Assembly (NCBI RefSeq): GCF_029227915.1
Contig: NC_079878.1
Coordinates: 15,252,001 to 15,316,000, forward strand
Reading direction: 5' to 3'
Source: Hydractinia symbiolongicarpus
Taxonomy: Eukaryota > Cnidaria > Hydrozoa > Anthoathecata > Hydractiniidae
DNA length: 64,000 nt
In this document: one piece after another, positions 11,318 to 25,000 of the stretch
Numbering within the stretch: position 1 is the first letter of the stretch
Layout: every line of letters starts with the position of its first letter
Notes under the pieces: generated by a model
The model's database searches: none
Told to the model about the DNA's origin: nothing
Seen by the model: only the letters and a program-made list of their open reading frames with translations
Position numbers and translations under genes: made by a program

Positions 11318-11465
11318 GGACTGTTTTGTTACATGTCGGCAGGGCTGATTTGTTACATCCGGGCGGGATTGCTACATAAATAGGGCTGTTTTGTCACATC
11401 GGGTTGTTTTGTTACGGGAGATCGGGCGGTTTTGCTACCATTCCGGCTGTTTTGTTACCGTGCAT
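11318..11465 (+). repeat. Short degenerate repeats of GGGCTGTTTTGTTAC type
   Basis: Five or six imperfect repeats of GGNCTGTTTTGTTACAT-like words follow the (TAA)n tract. One matching word occurs inverted just before the second (TAA)n tract (TTGTAACAAAACAGCCC near 31,563). They may be subterminal repeats of an element. Confidence 0.5.
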
Positions 11466-13291
11466 AATTTCAAGATGGCAGCGTGATTGGCGGCAGCGAC
11501 ACTCCAACAGTAGTTTAGCAAATCTTTTTGGTTAAGTTTGGGGCCTGTGCTGTATTGTAAACAAAACTCTCTCTACAATAAGTTGTTCAAAGTTTATGCT
11601 GGCTATCTAACTGTGTTTTGCTTTGGTATATATCGCCAGTTTTCATTTAGCTGGCAGCAACACTCGTGTAGATAGCTAGCTAGCTAGCTATCTCAATGGA
11701 AGTATTTTATGTTTGTTTTACTATTATTAAAAAACGTTGTGGAATAGGTGAAATAGCTAGCTAACTTACCCAGTTACAAAAGCTATAGCTAGCTCGTTAG
11801 TTGTAGAAGCTATCTAGCTAGGTTCTTGTAGCTAATTGTAGTGTTTAAAATCATCAGAAGACCAGAGCAGTGTTCAATTTCCCTTGGCTGGCTGGTCATA
11901 TATATTGCGGCGCCAAGCCTTTATCAGTCTTAGGGTTAAAAAAGTTTAAAAAATGTTACTGCTTTTATGACTTGTCTGAAAGTTTGTTACATGTAACTAG
12001 GGTAATTAGCCATGATCCACATTCCCTTGGAGGTTCATCTGGATGGGGGGGAGCTATGGTAACTTTCAATAACCAGCATATATAATAGCCGCATTACAAA
12101 ATTGAACCGGCGTCTCCTGCACAAAGTATGTGAGTTATGTGACCTCCCAAAAATGTATCGAGTGTGTTAAAAGTAACCTTGGAAAAAGTATCTGCTATAT
12201 AGCATTCTATAAGAGCTAGTTTTTTTGACTAAAATATGGACATATTGGATACAATATAATTGTTTTTTTCTTTTAATTCATTTACCCGAAATACAATGTC
12301 TTTCCTGTACCACATTTACTTTATCGTCGTGAAAAAATATAATATACCAATATTTATTCCAAAAACACCAAACTAATTTGTGAAAATATTGTGTTGTGTT
12401 CACTTCTCTGTGAAGTGTCTAGCTAGCATACTGGAACAATGTGCAATATTTCATGTTTTTATATAAATAAGATAGCATAGCTTCATAAATGTACAACACA
12501 AGACATTTCATTCCTAGCCAAACAATTATGGTAGGCATAAATGCTTTTCAAATCATGGATATTAAATATTTATTATCTTTACATTCTTTTTATATAAAAG
12601 TGTCAATTTATATAGTTCTTTTATTGCTTGAGACAACTTCATAAGTTTGTCTGCATCAACATTTCTGGTATTGAACACATTTGTTTCTGGACATTTGTAA
12701 CTTTATTTATATATATTAAGCTGTGAATTTCTATATTACAACTTATATACATCATAGCTGGTCTTTGAATACCATTTGTACCTTGCACAGTGAAGTCGTT
12801 TGTTTAAAGGCATTATACAATATTTTTTATATATACATCAATGACGTTCTTTATCTGTAAAAATGTCATAACTTTTGTTGACATCAGTGTGTGAAAAATC
12901 ATGTTAAAACACAGAAGCTTTTGAATGCAAAAAACATCTTTATATTTATTTTTTATTACTTGGCTGATACACGGAAGAGTTATATGAAAAATGCAATGGT
13001 TTGATTTGTTTATGGCTCATAAAACAGGGATTTTTATGCACCCATTCTTTGGTTTTTGGAGGGCAATAATATAATGATACCATAAGAACACAAGATAATA
13101 TCTATCATTTTTTTTTAATATTTGCATATTCTTTAATATTTCTTTAAGAACAAATGAACAGCTGATTTGCCATAGAGAGTATATATGCGCTACTGGATAC
13201 GGTGGTAGATGCAATTATATATTATATATGTAATGTACTCTTTAAATGATATAAAACTGTCTTTAAAAGCTCTGCTAAAATTCAGACAATA
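11466..13291. other. No gene recognised
   Basis: AT-rich DNA with GCTAGCTA-type low-complexity runs around 11,670-11,830. No frame with a recognisable domain was seen. Confidence 0.5.
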
Positions 13292-13609
13292 TTGACATCG
13301 AAAAACAAATGCCAACTACCACCACTAAGTCAACCCGGCGTATACATTATCTTATGCAAATGCGGCAAAAAATATTTTGGGGAGACGAAGTTGGGAATCG
13401 CTACCCGCTTCGAACAACACAAAGACACCAACATTAAAGAAAAGTGGAGCGCATCAGGAGATTCATTTCACTCTAGTTCTTGTAATGCTGGTTATGATTG
13501 GGACAATGCGAAAATGCTTAAACAGGAATTTAATAAATTTGATCGTAAGGTACGACGTCGATTTTATGTCAATGTAATGACAACCGTTAAAAAAATTTTT
13601 ATAGTCTGA
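13292..13609 (+). pseudogene. Penelope-like element C-terminal fragment with GIY-YIG endonuclease
   Basis: The open frame lacks a start and has no reverse transcriptase upstream. It contains GVYIILCKCGKKYFGET, the GIY-YIG core (GVY...YFG), then a conserved R-x2-EH (RFEQHK) and a downstream FH...C segment. This layout is the 3' end of Penelope-like reverse transcriptase proteins, where the endonuclease nicks target DNA. The copy is 5'-truncated, as is common for target-primed elements. The stop codon lies inside the hammerhead-like motif that follows. Confidence 0.7.
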
Positions 13610-13660
13610 TGAAGACCTCCAATATGGAGGTCGAAATATTACCATAAAAATATATATGCT
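13606..13660 (+). ncRNA. Hammerhead-ribozyme-like motif at a Penelope-like 3' end
   Basis: CTGATGA (13,606-13,612), a perfect 7-bp stem II (13,614-13,620 with 13,626-13,632, five-base loop) and GAAA (13,633-13,636) match the hammerhead core in order and spacing. A short stem III can be drawn (TATT/AATA). I cannot draw a convincing stem I, so activity is uncertain. Penelope-like elements are known to carry hammerhead motifs near their ends, which supports the call. Confidence 0.5.
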
Positions 13661-14836
13661 GAACGACCATGTATATGTTTCTTTAAAGTATATGTAATGT
13701 ACATTTTCTACTCAACTTAAAAAACGATTATCTTTTTCATATTTTGGACATATATATATATATATCTTTCACTGATCCCAAGTTTTAATTTTTCTGTATT
13801 CATACGTCATATGCAATTATGAAATTCTGTGTGTATTTGCATATTTTTAAGATTCTTAATTGCGTAAGGTATATAAATACAGTATTTTTCAAAAAATGAA
13901 ATTAGAAGAACTACAAAATAACATAATTTTGTAGATCGTTTTTCACTGAAACAGCAAAAAAAATCGTTGTCCAACACAAAATACACAAGGGTTTTGACTT
14001 GTACTCTAGGTTTACCTGTACTTTAAGCACTCGATCTCCCATTAAAAGTTGACCAAATAGCTAAAATTGTGTTGTTTGAAATAACGTATTATGCATAATC
14101 TCTTCATAAATTTATTAAATAATATAATGTTACATATATAGATAAATCAAATTGCAAAAGTCAACACGTATTTCTGGTTTATAACTATTACATATCCAAA
14201 ACCTCTAGTGTAAAGTTCTATCCCACATAAAATTTCAATGTGCTATATTCTCTTTTATTGACCTTTTCACAGTTTAAGTTGTTCACTTATTTTCTGTATT
14301 AAAAAAGGAAGTAAACAGAGTGAATTTAATAAGACCATGGGCATTATGAATATTTTGTATTTTCTAAAAAAAATGGTTTTAAGGCATGAAAATTTAGTAA
14401 GTTATTGCCAGTAACCCTACTTAAAACATATGTGAATGATTTGTAACTTTTCTTAATTCATAACAGTTTACTTCCATTTTTCAATTCTCAGAAAAGAGCA
14501 TTGTAACAAAAGAAAGATTTATTTAAACAATAGTTAGTTAAAACTGTGAACTCTTGTATTGCATAATTTATTTAATGTTTTTTAACATCATTTTTATTTT
14601 TTTATTATGTATATGTTTTGTGGCAACTGCTATTTTATATATAAAGGTTAGCCATGTTTGGTGTTTGGTGCCTTATTGTGTATCCTTATTCATAGGAATT
14701 ACTTTTTCTTAGTTATAAAGATAAAGAACCAATATTGAACTAAACTGCTAAGTTGACATGAACGCTGCTAGAAAATATCCAGTGAGTGAATTCATTTTTT
14801 ATGGGGAAATGGGAAAGTGATTTTCAATATAATAAA
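13661..14836. other. No gene recognised
   Basis: AT-rich DNA with a short (TA)n run near 13,750. Nothing I can assign. Confidence 0.5.
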
Positions 14837-15583
14837 CTAGTCGATAAGGCCTGTGGAGAAATCCACTTAGGCAGGAGGGACAATGTAAAAATTGGATATT
14901 TTAGACCTTTTGCTGATGTCAGCAGTGCATATGAAAAAACAAATTGACGAAATTCATTTTATCCGTTGTCTCTATTGTGTAGAGCTCGACACGCTCATGA
15001 AGAGAATGTATGTGATCATGTGATTTTGATGAACGGTTAATGATATATAAGGGTTTAAAAAATATGCTGACGTCAGCAAAGACCCGCGAAAACAAACAAA
15101 ATTAATTTTTAGAAATTTGTTTACCTGTTGGCTTCAACGTATAGGTCTTTAAACGCTGATCAAGAAAATGTATAGGATCATGTACTTTTGACAAACGGTT
15201 ACGGAAATATGGGGGTTTAATTGATTTTTGATGACGTTATCAACCCGTCCATTCCGAAACGGATTCAGGGACCCAGGTTTGGGAAAATTACCCAAATTGG
15301 TCCTATCTGGTCCCTATTTACCCACGCGGGGAAAAATCATTGACACCACCTCGTTTCCAAGTTATTTGGCCTCAAATATTTAAGTGCACTGTAATGGCTT
15401 CATTAATTTAATATAGGATATTGACGTTAGTAGTAGTGTTATTGACGTCGCGCCGTAATGTCATAAAATTTAACATCCGAGACATACTTTTTTCGGCGAC
15501 ATCAGAGAAAATTTCGGCGACATCAAAGGAAAATGACGATATCCACTATGACCGTCACATACACTTCGTATTATTATAAGAGA
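14837..15583 (-). mobile_element. Non-autonomous Helitron, copy A
   Basis: Read on the minus strand it begins TCTCTTATAATAATACG and ends with a GTGGA/TCCAC-type hairpin (here slightly mismatched) followed by GACTAG. It is flanked by A and T. TC at the 5' end, a 3' hairpin and CTRR at the 3' end are the hallmarks of Helitrons. It is longer than the 569-589-bp relatives at 54-56 kb and contains extra internal sequence. No coding capacity. Confidence 0.75.
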
Positions 15584-15755
15584 TAGAAACGTTTTATGTA
15601 GTTATTTATATAACAAATATAGGTATACAAATTATTATATTGCAGCTTTTGGTAATGGTACACAAATGTTGCCCAAAAACTCTAATTCAAGATATTTTAA
15701 ACTTTGTTTCTAATCCGTAAATAGTATCTGAATAGTTTTTCTACTATATTTAAGC

Positions 15756-18467
15756 ATTGATGCAACACATTCCAACTGCTTGGCGAGATTCGTGAACCAT
15801 GCCCATCCCGGTGTGCCAATTGTAAAATGGTGTTACTGGTTCGTGACAAAGTGCGGTATCTAGGCTTGAAGTCTCTAAAACTCATAAAGACTAATGAAGA
15901 GCTTAGATACAATTATGGTGACAAATGCATGTTGTCTTTGAGAAAGCAGGTAATTTATTAACTCTAAGGAACTTTACTGTTATTTTGCTTCCAAATATTT
16001 ACTGCATTTTTTTCTTATAGAAGAACTTGTGTGTGCCATTACATTTAAAAGATATAGAGAATCAGTTAGAAATCATTATTTCTTGTAGTGTACAAAAGTA
16101 AAAAGTAAAAAATTTAAAGATCCAGAGAAGCAAATATTCTCACCAGGATTCTATAATTTCAATTCAAGTTATTAATTGATGTCAAATATTCTTGCACACA
16201 AGGCAGTTGTTTGGATTTTTGTGATCACAAATAAGAAATGTGGTGTTTGTATTCTTGAGCTGTGATTTAAAAGAAGCTTCATTGTGAATTCACGTTTTCT
16301 ATATTTGCACAAACAAAGTCAATTTTTTTCTTGCCTACTGCATGTTAAACTCGCATATTATCAAGGCTCAAAAAATTAGTGTGTTCAAGGTTCTGCTTCT
16401 GTTCTTTCTTCCACTACAAGTTATATAAAAATAAACATCATATATATATATATGATGTTTATCTTTTATTCTTAGCTAAAAAAGATCTCCCATGCAAGTA
16501 TTCTGAAACTGAAGGTATGTATTACATCACTGAATTTCATTTCCTAATAATAAACTAGTAGCAAGCGCTGTTTTTATGTTGCATATTTCCTGAGATGTTA
16601 ATATATAAAACTAGCATTCTTGTTTATTGAATTTTTGTACGATTGCTTAATTAATAACTAAAACTTTTGCTTGTTATTTCAATTTATCAATGATTTCATT
16701 GTAGGAAGGGCAAAAAACTGTAATTGAGGTAGAAGGTGAGCACACTTACAATGAGAAGTATAACCTTTCATCAATAAACGTGCATTGTGACACAATTATT
16801 TTTATAGTATTAAAAGAGCCTTACATGATTATCAGAGATCGTGAAAAAGTAAGTAGCTCTCTCCTTTCTTTTTGAAAAGTTGTCCTACAGAATTTACGCC
16901 TATCTTTTATAGACGTTATGTAGACGTAAAGGTGATTCCTTAGTAAATAATTTATTTAGGAAATCTACGTTTGGTGGTGTTGTTGTTGCAATAATTGTAT
17001 TAGTGTATGAAAAACTTTCCATGATTCCTAGTAGATATTGCACGAAAGGATATCGACTTTGATAGTTTGATGAAAGAAGAAGCTGAACATTTAAACTTTG
17101 AAACTATTTTTTCAGTTTGCTTTTAGGCGGCTAGCTAATTATTTCATTGGCCAGGTTGGTCATGTCAAACTCTGTCCATTTGTCACGCTTCCTCAAGTTT
17201 ACCCGCAAGCTCAGAACCCTTTCTCATTCTTTAACAAAAATAGTCAAATATGTTTTCCATCCTGGAATTTGGCATTGGAAATCTACGAGTGATGATGTGA
17301 ATTAATCCCAACATCACTCGTGAATTATCAAGGCGTTTTTAGGTAGAAACGTATGATGAGCGATTTTTGTTAGACATGATAGTATGTAGTTCATGGACAA
17401 ATGGCATGTTTTCGCAACACGAATTCTTTTTCACGCACAAGTAAAAGGACAATCTTTTATACGTGAAATTTTTAGTTTTTATAAGGTGAGGTTTTTCTTG
17501 CAAGCAACACTTTTCCCAATGGAATTTTTCTCATTATTAAGTAATCGATAAATATAACTTAAAATTGGTAGTATTTATTAACATGCCTCTGAATTTGTAA
17601 CAACCATATTAACACTGACATTGGCCAGCATAAAAATAATCTTTCCCTTATAATCTCTTGATCCAAACAAAATTCTCCCTAGATGTTTCTTCTGTAATAT
17701 TGAATCCAGGTATAAAGTCCGTAGCTTCATGCGATATACTCCTGTTAAGCGACCTTTAATTACTGTAAGTAGCGGATCTGCTTCTGTTTAAATCTGCAGT
17801 TTTTGATTCTTTTTATAAGATGCTAGTTTTTTTAAGGTTTCGTTTCCTTACTTTGACGTTAAATAATCATATCTTTTCTGAATTTAATCGCGATTCCTGA
17901 TTAATCCTGAAAATCTTGTAACTGAGAAAATATATTTTGGTAAGCTGTAAATACAACTTATGGGAGGTGTATAAAAAACGCATTTAGCACCGCTCATACA
18001 TTGCATATTGTGCTATTCACATGGAAGGCAAATAAACTTGAGAATTAGCTTTAACCTGAGATTAACTAAATGACATTTTCACATTTTTCAGGAAACTGTA
18101 AGTACAGCAAGTAGTGTGCCACAGCAAAAATCTTTATTTAGAGTAAGTAGTAGGTTTAATTTTTTGGTACGCTCTCCAAAGATTATCAGAGGTACAATGT
18201 GTATAATGTATTGCCGTGAATGTTCTTTGAAGAAATATCATTTAAAAATACTTATTTTTATTTCTTTCTGTTATACTAGAGCAAGAGAAGAAGTTTATTT
18301 TGCGATAAAGATGTTCAACTGCTACGTCAAAAGTGCTCGTATATTATTGCTAATGGTCCTTTAACGAAACAAGGTGTCACTAAGGCGTTGGAAGGGGAAG
18401 ATATACTAAAAAATTTACTTTTGTACAAATTCGTACTCGTTTGCACTACGAAAGAAAACAACTATGA
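15756..18467 (+). pseudogene. SET-domain gene in small exons, frame broken twice
   Basis: The first piece (15,756-15,949, donor CAG|GTAATT) reads IDATHSNCLARFVNHAHPG, then after a one-base frame change EELRYNYGD. These are the catalytic NH motif and C-terminal motif of SET methyltransferases. Likely following exons are 16,476-16,514, 16,705-16,735, 16,808-16,848, 17,710-17,764, 18,092-18,142 (17 codons) and 18,280-18,467. All have GT-AG borders. The last encodes a basic KRRSLFCDKDVQLL segment and, after another one-base shift, QIRTRLHYERKQL and a TGA. Splicing between 16,848 and 17,710 is unresolved and probably includes an exon near 17,032. It would methylate lysine if intact. The two shifts mean decay or assembly error. 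Confidence 0.55.
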
Positions 18468-20139
18468 ACACATCTGTTCCATGAACTTATGCCAGTCATT
18501 AAAACGAATAACTCTTCGTTAAAATTATTAAACATGTTAATGTTCTGCTTTTGTTTCTTTACTAATTGTTCTTATAATTGATGTTGCATGTTATCCCAGA
18601 GGCAGCACTGCTAACACGCACGATACTGTACTTTCCTAACTTTGACGACGATTATAATACTGAGTTAATTTTTGACAACTAGTTTTAATTAATGAAACTA
18701 AGTTTTGCTAAGCTGACATTTTCTGTAAATACAACCTTGATTAGACAAAATGTGTTTTCTTGCTTAATTTCATTTTGTGTATATAACGCTTGATGCACTG
18801 CTTTCTAAAGTTTATATTTTGTTTATGAGCTGTAAAGGCATTGGTCTTCTCTACTACATCCTATGTATGATTCTGTTTTAGCAAACTTGAATCTTCTTGT
18901 TATTACACCCTCTACTTTCGTAATTTGTATAAGCACGTGTTTTACGAACTCGTTTAAAAGTTAGAATTCAATTTAAAGTTTTCAGAGCATGCTTCATAGC
19001 ATTATTATTGTACTTTTAACCACACGTTTTTAAAGAAAAAATTAGCTTTAATGTAGACTGAAATATCTCTTGTTTGTATATAGTGGAAAATTTTGTGTAT
19101 AATGTAAATATAAATTGAGATATGGATCAGGGACACGTAAACTACTACCTACACTTTATTGGACTTGTCTACTACTTTTCCGACATGCATACCTGAACTA
19201 TTAAACTATTTATTAAAGTAATGGTTGCTGAAAATATCGACATTGCTGTTGCTGAAAGTATCATAGGTGAAGTCATTGGTCAAGAAGCCTTTTCTTCGAC
19301 GAATAAAATTTTAGCAAAAAGTATTTGTATATGATATTAGTAAATTGGTTTGGCCTTGTTCGTTTCGGTTGATATTCTTAACAGTATCGAAAATTTAAAA
19401 AGTCTGGCGCTCACCATAGGCAAACTGGTGGTCTCTTAGGCCGTCGCTTGAGCTGTGGTGAAAAAACTTACACGTCCGCAGATAACCGAATCGGAAAAAG
19501 TTGCACCACAGGTTGAAATATAAAAATCGCATATAAAGCAATTGCATGATAACAAAACTTACGCTAATTTAATAATCGCTAGCCATGCACTTGTGGTATA
19601 CGGACAGCCGCCTCATGTAACAAGCCGCCGCCTAAGAGACTGCTTATAAACCCGAGGTAATTTTACGAAGACTGTCCAAATCTGCTACGGAAGGTGTAGT
19701 GGCATTTTCTATACTCTTTCTCTCTCTCCTGGGACTATAGGAAGAGTTCTGATACCAAATTCGCTTTGGTTTAATGTTAAAAACGCAGGTCAAATAGTTA
19801 TCAGTCTTTTCTAACTTGCAAATAAAAACTCACAGCAGAATATAATACTCTCAACCTCAAAATAAAATACTCTTGTCGCGTATGTAGGGCTTAGATTTTG
19901 TCACTTGTAACAAGCAACCAAATTTAAAATTATTGAATCCGTTACATGAAATTAGTTTGAGGCATACAATCTATGTACTCTTTGCTTTTGTGTCATCAAT
20001 ACGTTTTATGTGTACTTTGTGTAGGCAATTTGGTTATGCAACATCTGCATCCGATCTATCAATCCTGCTACAATAAACTAGTACAACTGATACAAAACTG
20101 TGAGCCCTGCTACAAGAAACTATTCTTGTAATGCAAACT
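18468..20139. other. No gene recognised; contains a short inverted repeat
   Basis: AT-rich DNA. A 20-bp imperfect inverted pair (GTCTCTTAGGC...) lies at 19,431-19,450 and 19,621-19,640. Confidence 0.5.
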
Positions 20140-21240
20140 AGTCGACTAATATAATGTTATCCCGCCCCGTTTAAAACCGTCAATCCTATTTCGAAAAGTC
20201 AGTTTCAGTAGTAGAGACCAATGGACTAATTTTTTCATCATTTTATCTCGTATTTACTTGTCGTAAACGATTTTGGTCAAACATGCTACAATCCCGCCCG
20301 GTTTGAAACCATCAATTCTGTTACGGAAAGTCAGTTTCAGTACCACAGACTGGTCGACTAATACAATCCCGCTATTTCTTTCATCATTTTATCTCGTATT
20401 TACTTGTCGTAAGTGATTTTGGTCAAACATGCTACAATCCCGCCCGGTTTGAAACCATCAATTCTGTTACGGAAAGTCAGTTTCAGTAGTAGAGACTGGT
20501 AGACTAATACAATCCTACTATTTTTTTCATATCTCGTATTTACATGTCGTAAACGATTTTGGTCAAACATGTTACAATATCGCCCCCTTTATAACCGTCA
20601 ATCCTATTTCGAAAAGTCAGTTTCAGTAGTACAGACTAGTGGACCAATACAGTCCTGCTATTTTTATTCATCATTTTATCTCGTATTTACTTGTCGTAAG
20701 CGATTTTGGTCATACTGTAACAACCCCGCCCGGTTTGAAACCATCAATCCTATTACGGAAGGTCAGTTTCAGTAGTAGAGACTAATGGACTAATACAGTC
20801 CTGCTATTTTTATTCATCATTTTATATCGTATATACTTGTCGTAAGTGATTTTGGTCAGACATGTAACAACCCCACCTGGTGTAAAGCCATCAATCCTAT
20901 TACGGAAAGTCAGTTTTAGTAGTAGAGACTAATGGACTAATATAATCCTGCTATTTTGTTCATCATTTTATCTCGTATATACTTGTCGTAAGTGATTTTG
21001 GTCAATCATGTAACAATCTCGCCCGGTTTGAAACCATCAATCCTGTTACGAAAAGTCAGTTTCTGCTGAACTAGTCGACTAATACAATCCTACTACTTCT
21101 TTCAACATTTTATCTCATATTTACTTGTCTTAAACGATTTTTGTCAATCAATGCTACAATCCCGACCGGTGGAACACCATCAATCCTATTACAGAAAACT
21201 TGTCTCAGTGATACAAACTAGAATAATATATAATGTTAAT
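20140..21240 (+). repeat. 146-bp satellite with CCCGCCCGG core
   Basis: About eight monomers. The word (T)ACAATCCCGCCCGGTTTGAAACC recurs near 20,284, 20,430, 20,570, 20,716, 20,862, 21,008 and 21,153, spaced 140-146 bp. Each monomer also carries CGGAAAGTCAGTTTCAGTAG and TATCTCGTATTTACTTGTCGTAA. Monomers differ by several percent, so the array is not new. Similar CCCGCCCGG words occur inverted near 11,355. Confidence 0.85.
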
Positions 21241-21404
21241 AGTTCTTTCAACACTTTGTCTTTTATTTACGATAAACGATATTGGTCGTGAACATGATAT
21301 ATAATGCTGTAAAAACAAACATGAATGCGAGTTGTCGTGGTCAGGAAATACACTATCCTGTGAAAGTGTTTTGGGCATTGTTGGTTCCCAACAGCATAAC
21401 AGTT

Positions 21405-22046
21405 TCAATATCTATGTTTTGGTTTAGTTAAATTAAGTAGTAAGTAATAAAAAAGATTCACACGACAACGCAACCTCCATACCAGGACCTGTAGCGTTTT
21501 CTGAGATGACAATAAAACGCTACAGGCCCTGAAAAAAATTGCTTTCTGTTTTTTGATTTTACGAATATTATGTAAAATAATATTTTCACCATCGATTCCG
21601 GGATCAATGAAACCAAACAACGCACTTAATATTTCAATACTTGACATGCCTGCATAACGTAGTTAGTATACTGTTGGCGTTTGGTAACGAGTTCTTCCTT
21701 CTTCTTAATAAGGTCTTCTGCTCCTGTATTATTGTCCTTAGTATTACTATCAACAATGTCAAAATCGATTTCAGAAATATTACTAGCATTGTTTTCAGGC
21801 TCAACGGACAATTTACATGCTTTTCTTGGTGATAAACGCTACATTGGAGCTTTTCGGAGCCTTTCCTATTGAATATTGTTTTCTTACGCGAGAACAAAGT
21901 TTTTGCTCCCCTTGTCTCGTTTTTATGTGATTACGTAATCTTTTTTTGAAAGTATTATTTCTGCTCATGTTCGTATATTTGACAAGAGAATAACGGAGAG
22001 TCGTATGACACTCAAATCTAGTAATGACGTAAACGGCAAACCTCAT
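21405..22046 (-). pseudogene. Unidentified broken coding remnant
   Basis: Overlapping minus-strand frames read coding-like in pieces: a basic NHIKTRQGEQ segment that resembles the end of a C2H2 finger, then an acidic serine- and asparagine-rich stretch and QQYTNYVMQACQVLKY. The frame changes between them. It may be a relic of a zinc-finger protein or of a transposon accessory gene. No family is assigned. Confidence 0.25.
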
Positions 22047-25000
22047 TATAAAGGAACCTGGAAGAAAAGAAGAGTTGAAGTTGAAAATAAATTTCGTTCT
22101 ACTTCAGTTATTTGCAAACTTTATACAAATCTCGTTTCAGGCATTATTAATCTTGTATACAATGACCACTTTAATACTGCTGTTCCGCGGCAGACAATTA
22201 ACTTGTTTTAACGGCTTGTTTAATTATGTGTCCTCTTTTATAAACAGTTATTAAAAATTATCTTTTCTTTTAATTTTATGGACATGATATACAAAATGTA
22301 CCTTAAACAGGTTTAAACAGGTTTAAAAATGCATGAAATTAGAGAAAGGTGCATTTCCTAAAGATGATATCCTGTTTCGTTAATTAAAACTACAGTGGAA
22401 AAATTTATCGAATTGATATTTTTACCGATATCATTAGCAGAGTCTGTGTCTGACCACCCAGTTTACTTTTGTTACTCAATACAAAATAGAGTATTCCCCT
22501 CTTTCGCCAATTTATTCATTTGTTATAAGCTAAATCAATGAAATGTTTTACTGCGAAGGTGCAAATTAATGCAAGCGTGATTTTAATCCATAGGTGGTTC
22601 TACTAACTTAAATAAAATGCTTATCTTGTTTTGAGATTTCGAGAATACAATATAGACAACGTTTACTGTACGTGTAAGATATTTTGGGAATGGTATTTTT
22701 ATTTTGTCGGCAATAGTATTTTTATTTCGGTTTAATTTTCTTTTAACTACTAGGTTTATTTTAATATTTTATGTATCATGGTTGGACTTTAGTAAATTAG
22801 TTTAGTGCCGTAACCAAAATACACTAATACTACAGCGCTCTTTCTTGTTGCGCAACATAATTGAAGTGCTCAACGCTCGAAGTCCGGAAGACATTACACC
22901 TGCAGACGCCCCACTGGATGTGCAGAATATCTGTCCTTAAGTCTAACCAACATATGTAAACGATTTACCTGCAACTAAACAGTCAGTCAACTTGCCGTAA
23001 AAGGCTGGGTAAAACATTTCGATGTGGCTTAAAGTTTCGATGCACTATAATAATACCAATACCCGTATATTACTTATGCGCTAGAAAAATGTTATACTGT
23101 ATACAGTTGAAAAGAAATATATAAAGGACGGTATAACCTGTGAATTTCCGTATTTTTTTAGATACAAGGTGTTGATAAATAGAAAACCTCATTATAATCG
23201 CACATATGATTGTAGTAATAACACCCGTTCAAATAAATTGCATTCCATCATACTAACAAGTGAACATGGATGCATGAAATAACAATGCAGGAAATATGTA
23301 CGATATGCTGACAAAAATGTCCTACAATGCATGCTTTTATGAAGACATGTTTTTTGGTTGAAAACATCATAAACATATAGCTATCTGCTTTAATAAAAAT
23401 ATGTTATAGTAAAACTAACGCAGCAGTTAATTCTTTAGGTTCCCTGTGAAAATCTTGATAATGTTCCGACCTGAAAAACCTTAAGTGGACAAGTGTGACC
23501 CACGCGAATTAAGGCTGCCCAGGCTGAGGATTTAGTATAGGTAGGTTGGTCATTGCCTATAGTGTTGCACCGTGTTTATAATGTTTTCACAAGTCCATTA
23601 CAAATAAAAGCACAGGTTTTTGCTACATGTCAGACCTTATACCTACCTTGTATTACACACCAGCTTGAGGGCCTTGCAAAGTTAAATCATGTCATATTTT
23701 GGGAATGTCTTATAAAAAAATCAATTGATATTAAATATCTTGATATATTGAACAGCTTGATGATAAATCATCTTAAAAAAAAACATTTATTATCATTAGA
23801 GTGAAATCATCTTCAGGTTTTACAAAATAACTTCATACCAATTAGCCTCCATGACCATTTCGCTGTCAGCGGTATAAAAAACCATAATTTTGCCCTATAA
23901 CTTTAGTAAAAATTAAAATAATGAATTGAAACATGGTATTATGTTTTGGACTGGTTTGGTGCAATAGACAAGATTTTCTTCCTACTATCGTCATAGTGCC
24001 CGAATTCCCGAAGTGACCCATTCCTCAAGAAAACGATAAACTGTTTTTGGCTGCATATTAATTTTGAAAAAGCCTCACGTACAAAAACATGAAGCGTTTC
24101 TCATTATTGAAATCAGCCAGATATAGTCTAACAAAACATGTCATAGGTTTAAGATCGAATGATTTAACCAGTTCGGAGAAATTGCATGTGTTTTCTCAGG
24201 CTTGACGCAGAATATTTAAGTTCATGGCATTAAAGTATGGTTAAATACAGTTAAAGGCTGAAATACGCGATCCTTATAAATGGAAGATAAGATTCTTGTA
24301 TTTTGAAAAAAATTATATGCATTTTTATCCGTCATTTCAAAATAAAACATGGATAGAAACTTTGTAGTCACCTCACAATAAACCTCAGATTTAGTTACAT
24401 ATGGCTACAGATAAAAATATTTGTCGGGTGTATTTGTGAGCAGGCCATCTGTGATATACCTAAGACACCGAGTATTTTAATTTCCAGATATTTTTAATTG
24501 TAACATATTGTAAACAAAGCGAAAATTAAATCTAGATTTTCTGCACACTCGGGCGAACGATGGGCAGTCGCGGTTGTTGTTTAAACTAACGAATCAAAAA
24601 GCACAAAATTACAAAACCATGGAAATAAAAAACTTGTCGGCTGCATGTAGGAACAAATATCGGAAGGGTTAAAAAATTTGGAAATTTTTTCGGACAGGCA
24701 ACTTACCTTTTGACCACGGTGAAAGGTTAAACTGGATACCTTAGTTAATAATTTCTAGTATCAGAAAAAATTCGTGCTAATTAGAAATCGTCTGAAACCA
24801 GTGATATCGTTATGACGTACACTGATGGCTTCGCAATGACGCTTAAAGCAACCTTTAGAAAGCACCTGGAAATGTTGTATAACCCTGTAGCCCATTTAAG
24901 TTTGAGTTCCTTTCGATGACTTTTCACTCCAGTCTTAGCGAATGTCTGAAATGTAAAGTCTGTCGCTGTGGACTAGATTTTCAGTGTTTTTTGTTTCGTT

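Noticed and set aside
19431-19640. A small inverted-repeat transposon
   Set aside because: Arms are only 20 bp and imperfect, with no target duplication seen; kept only as a note.
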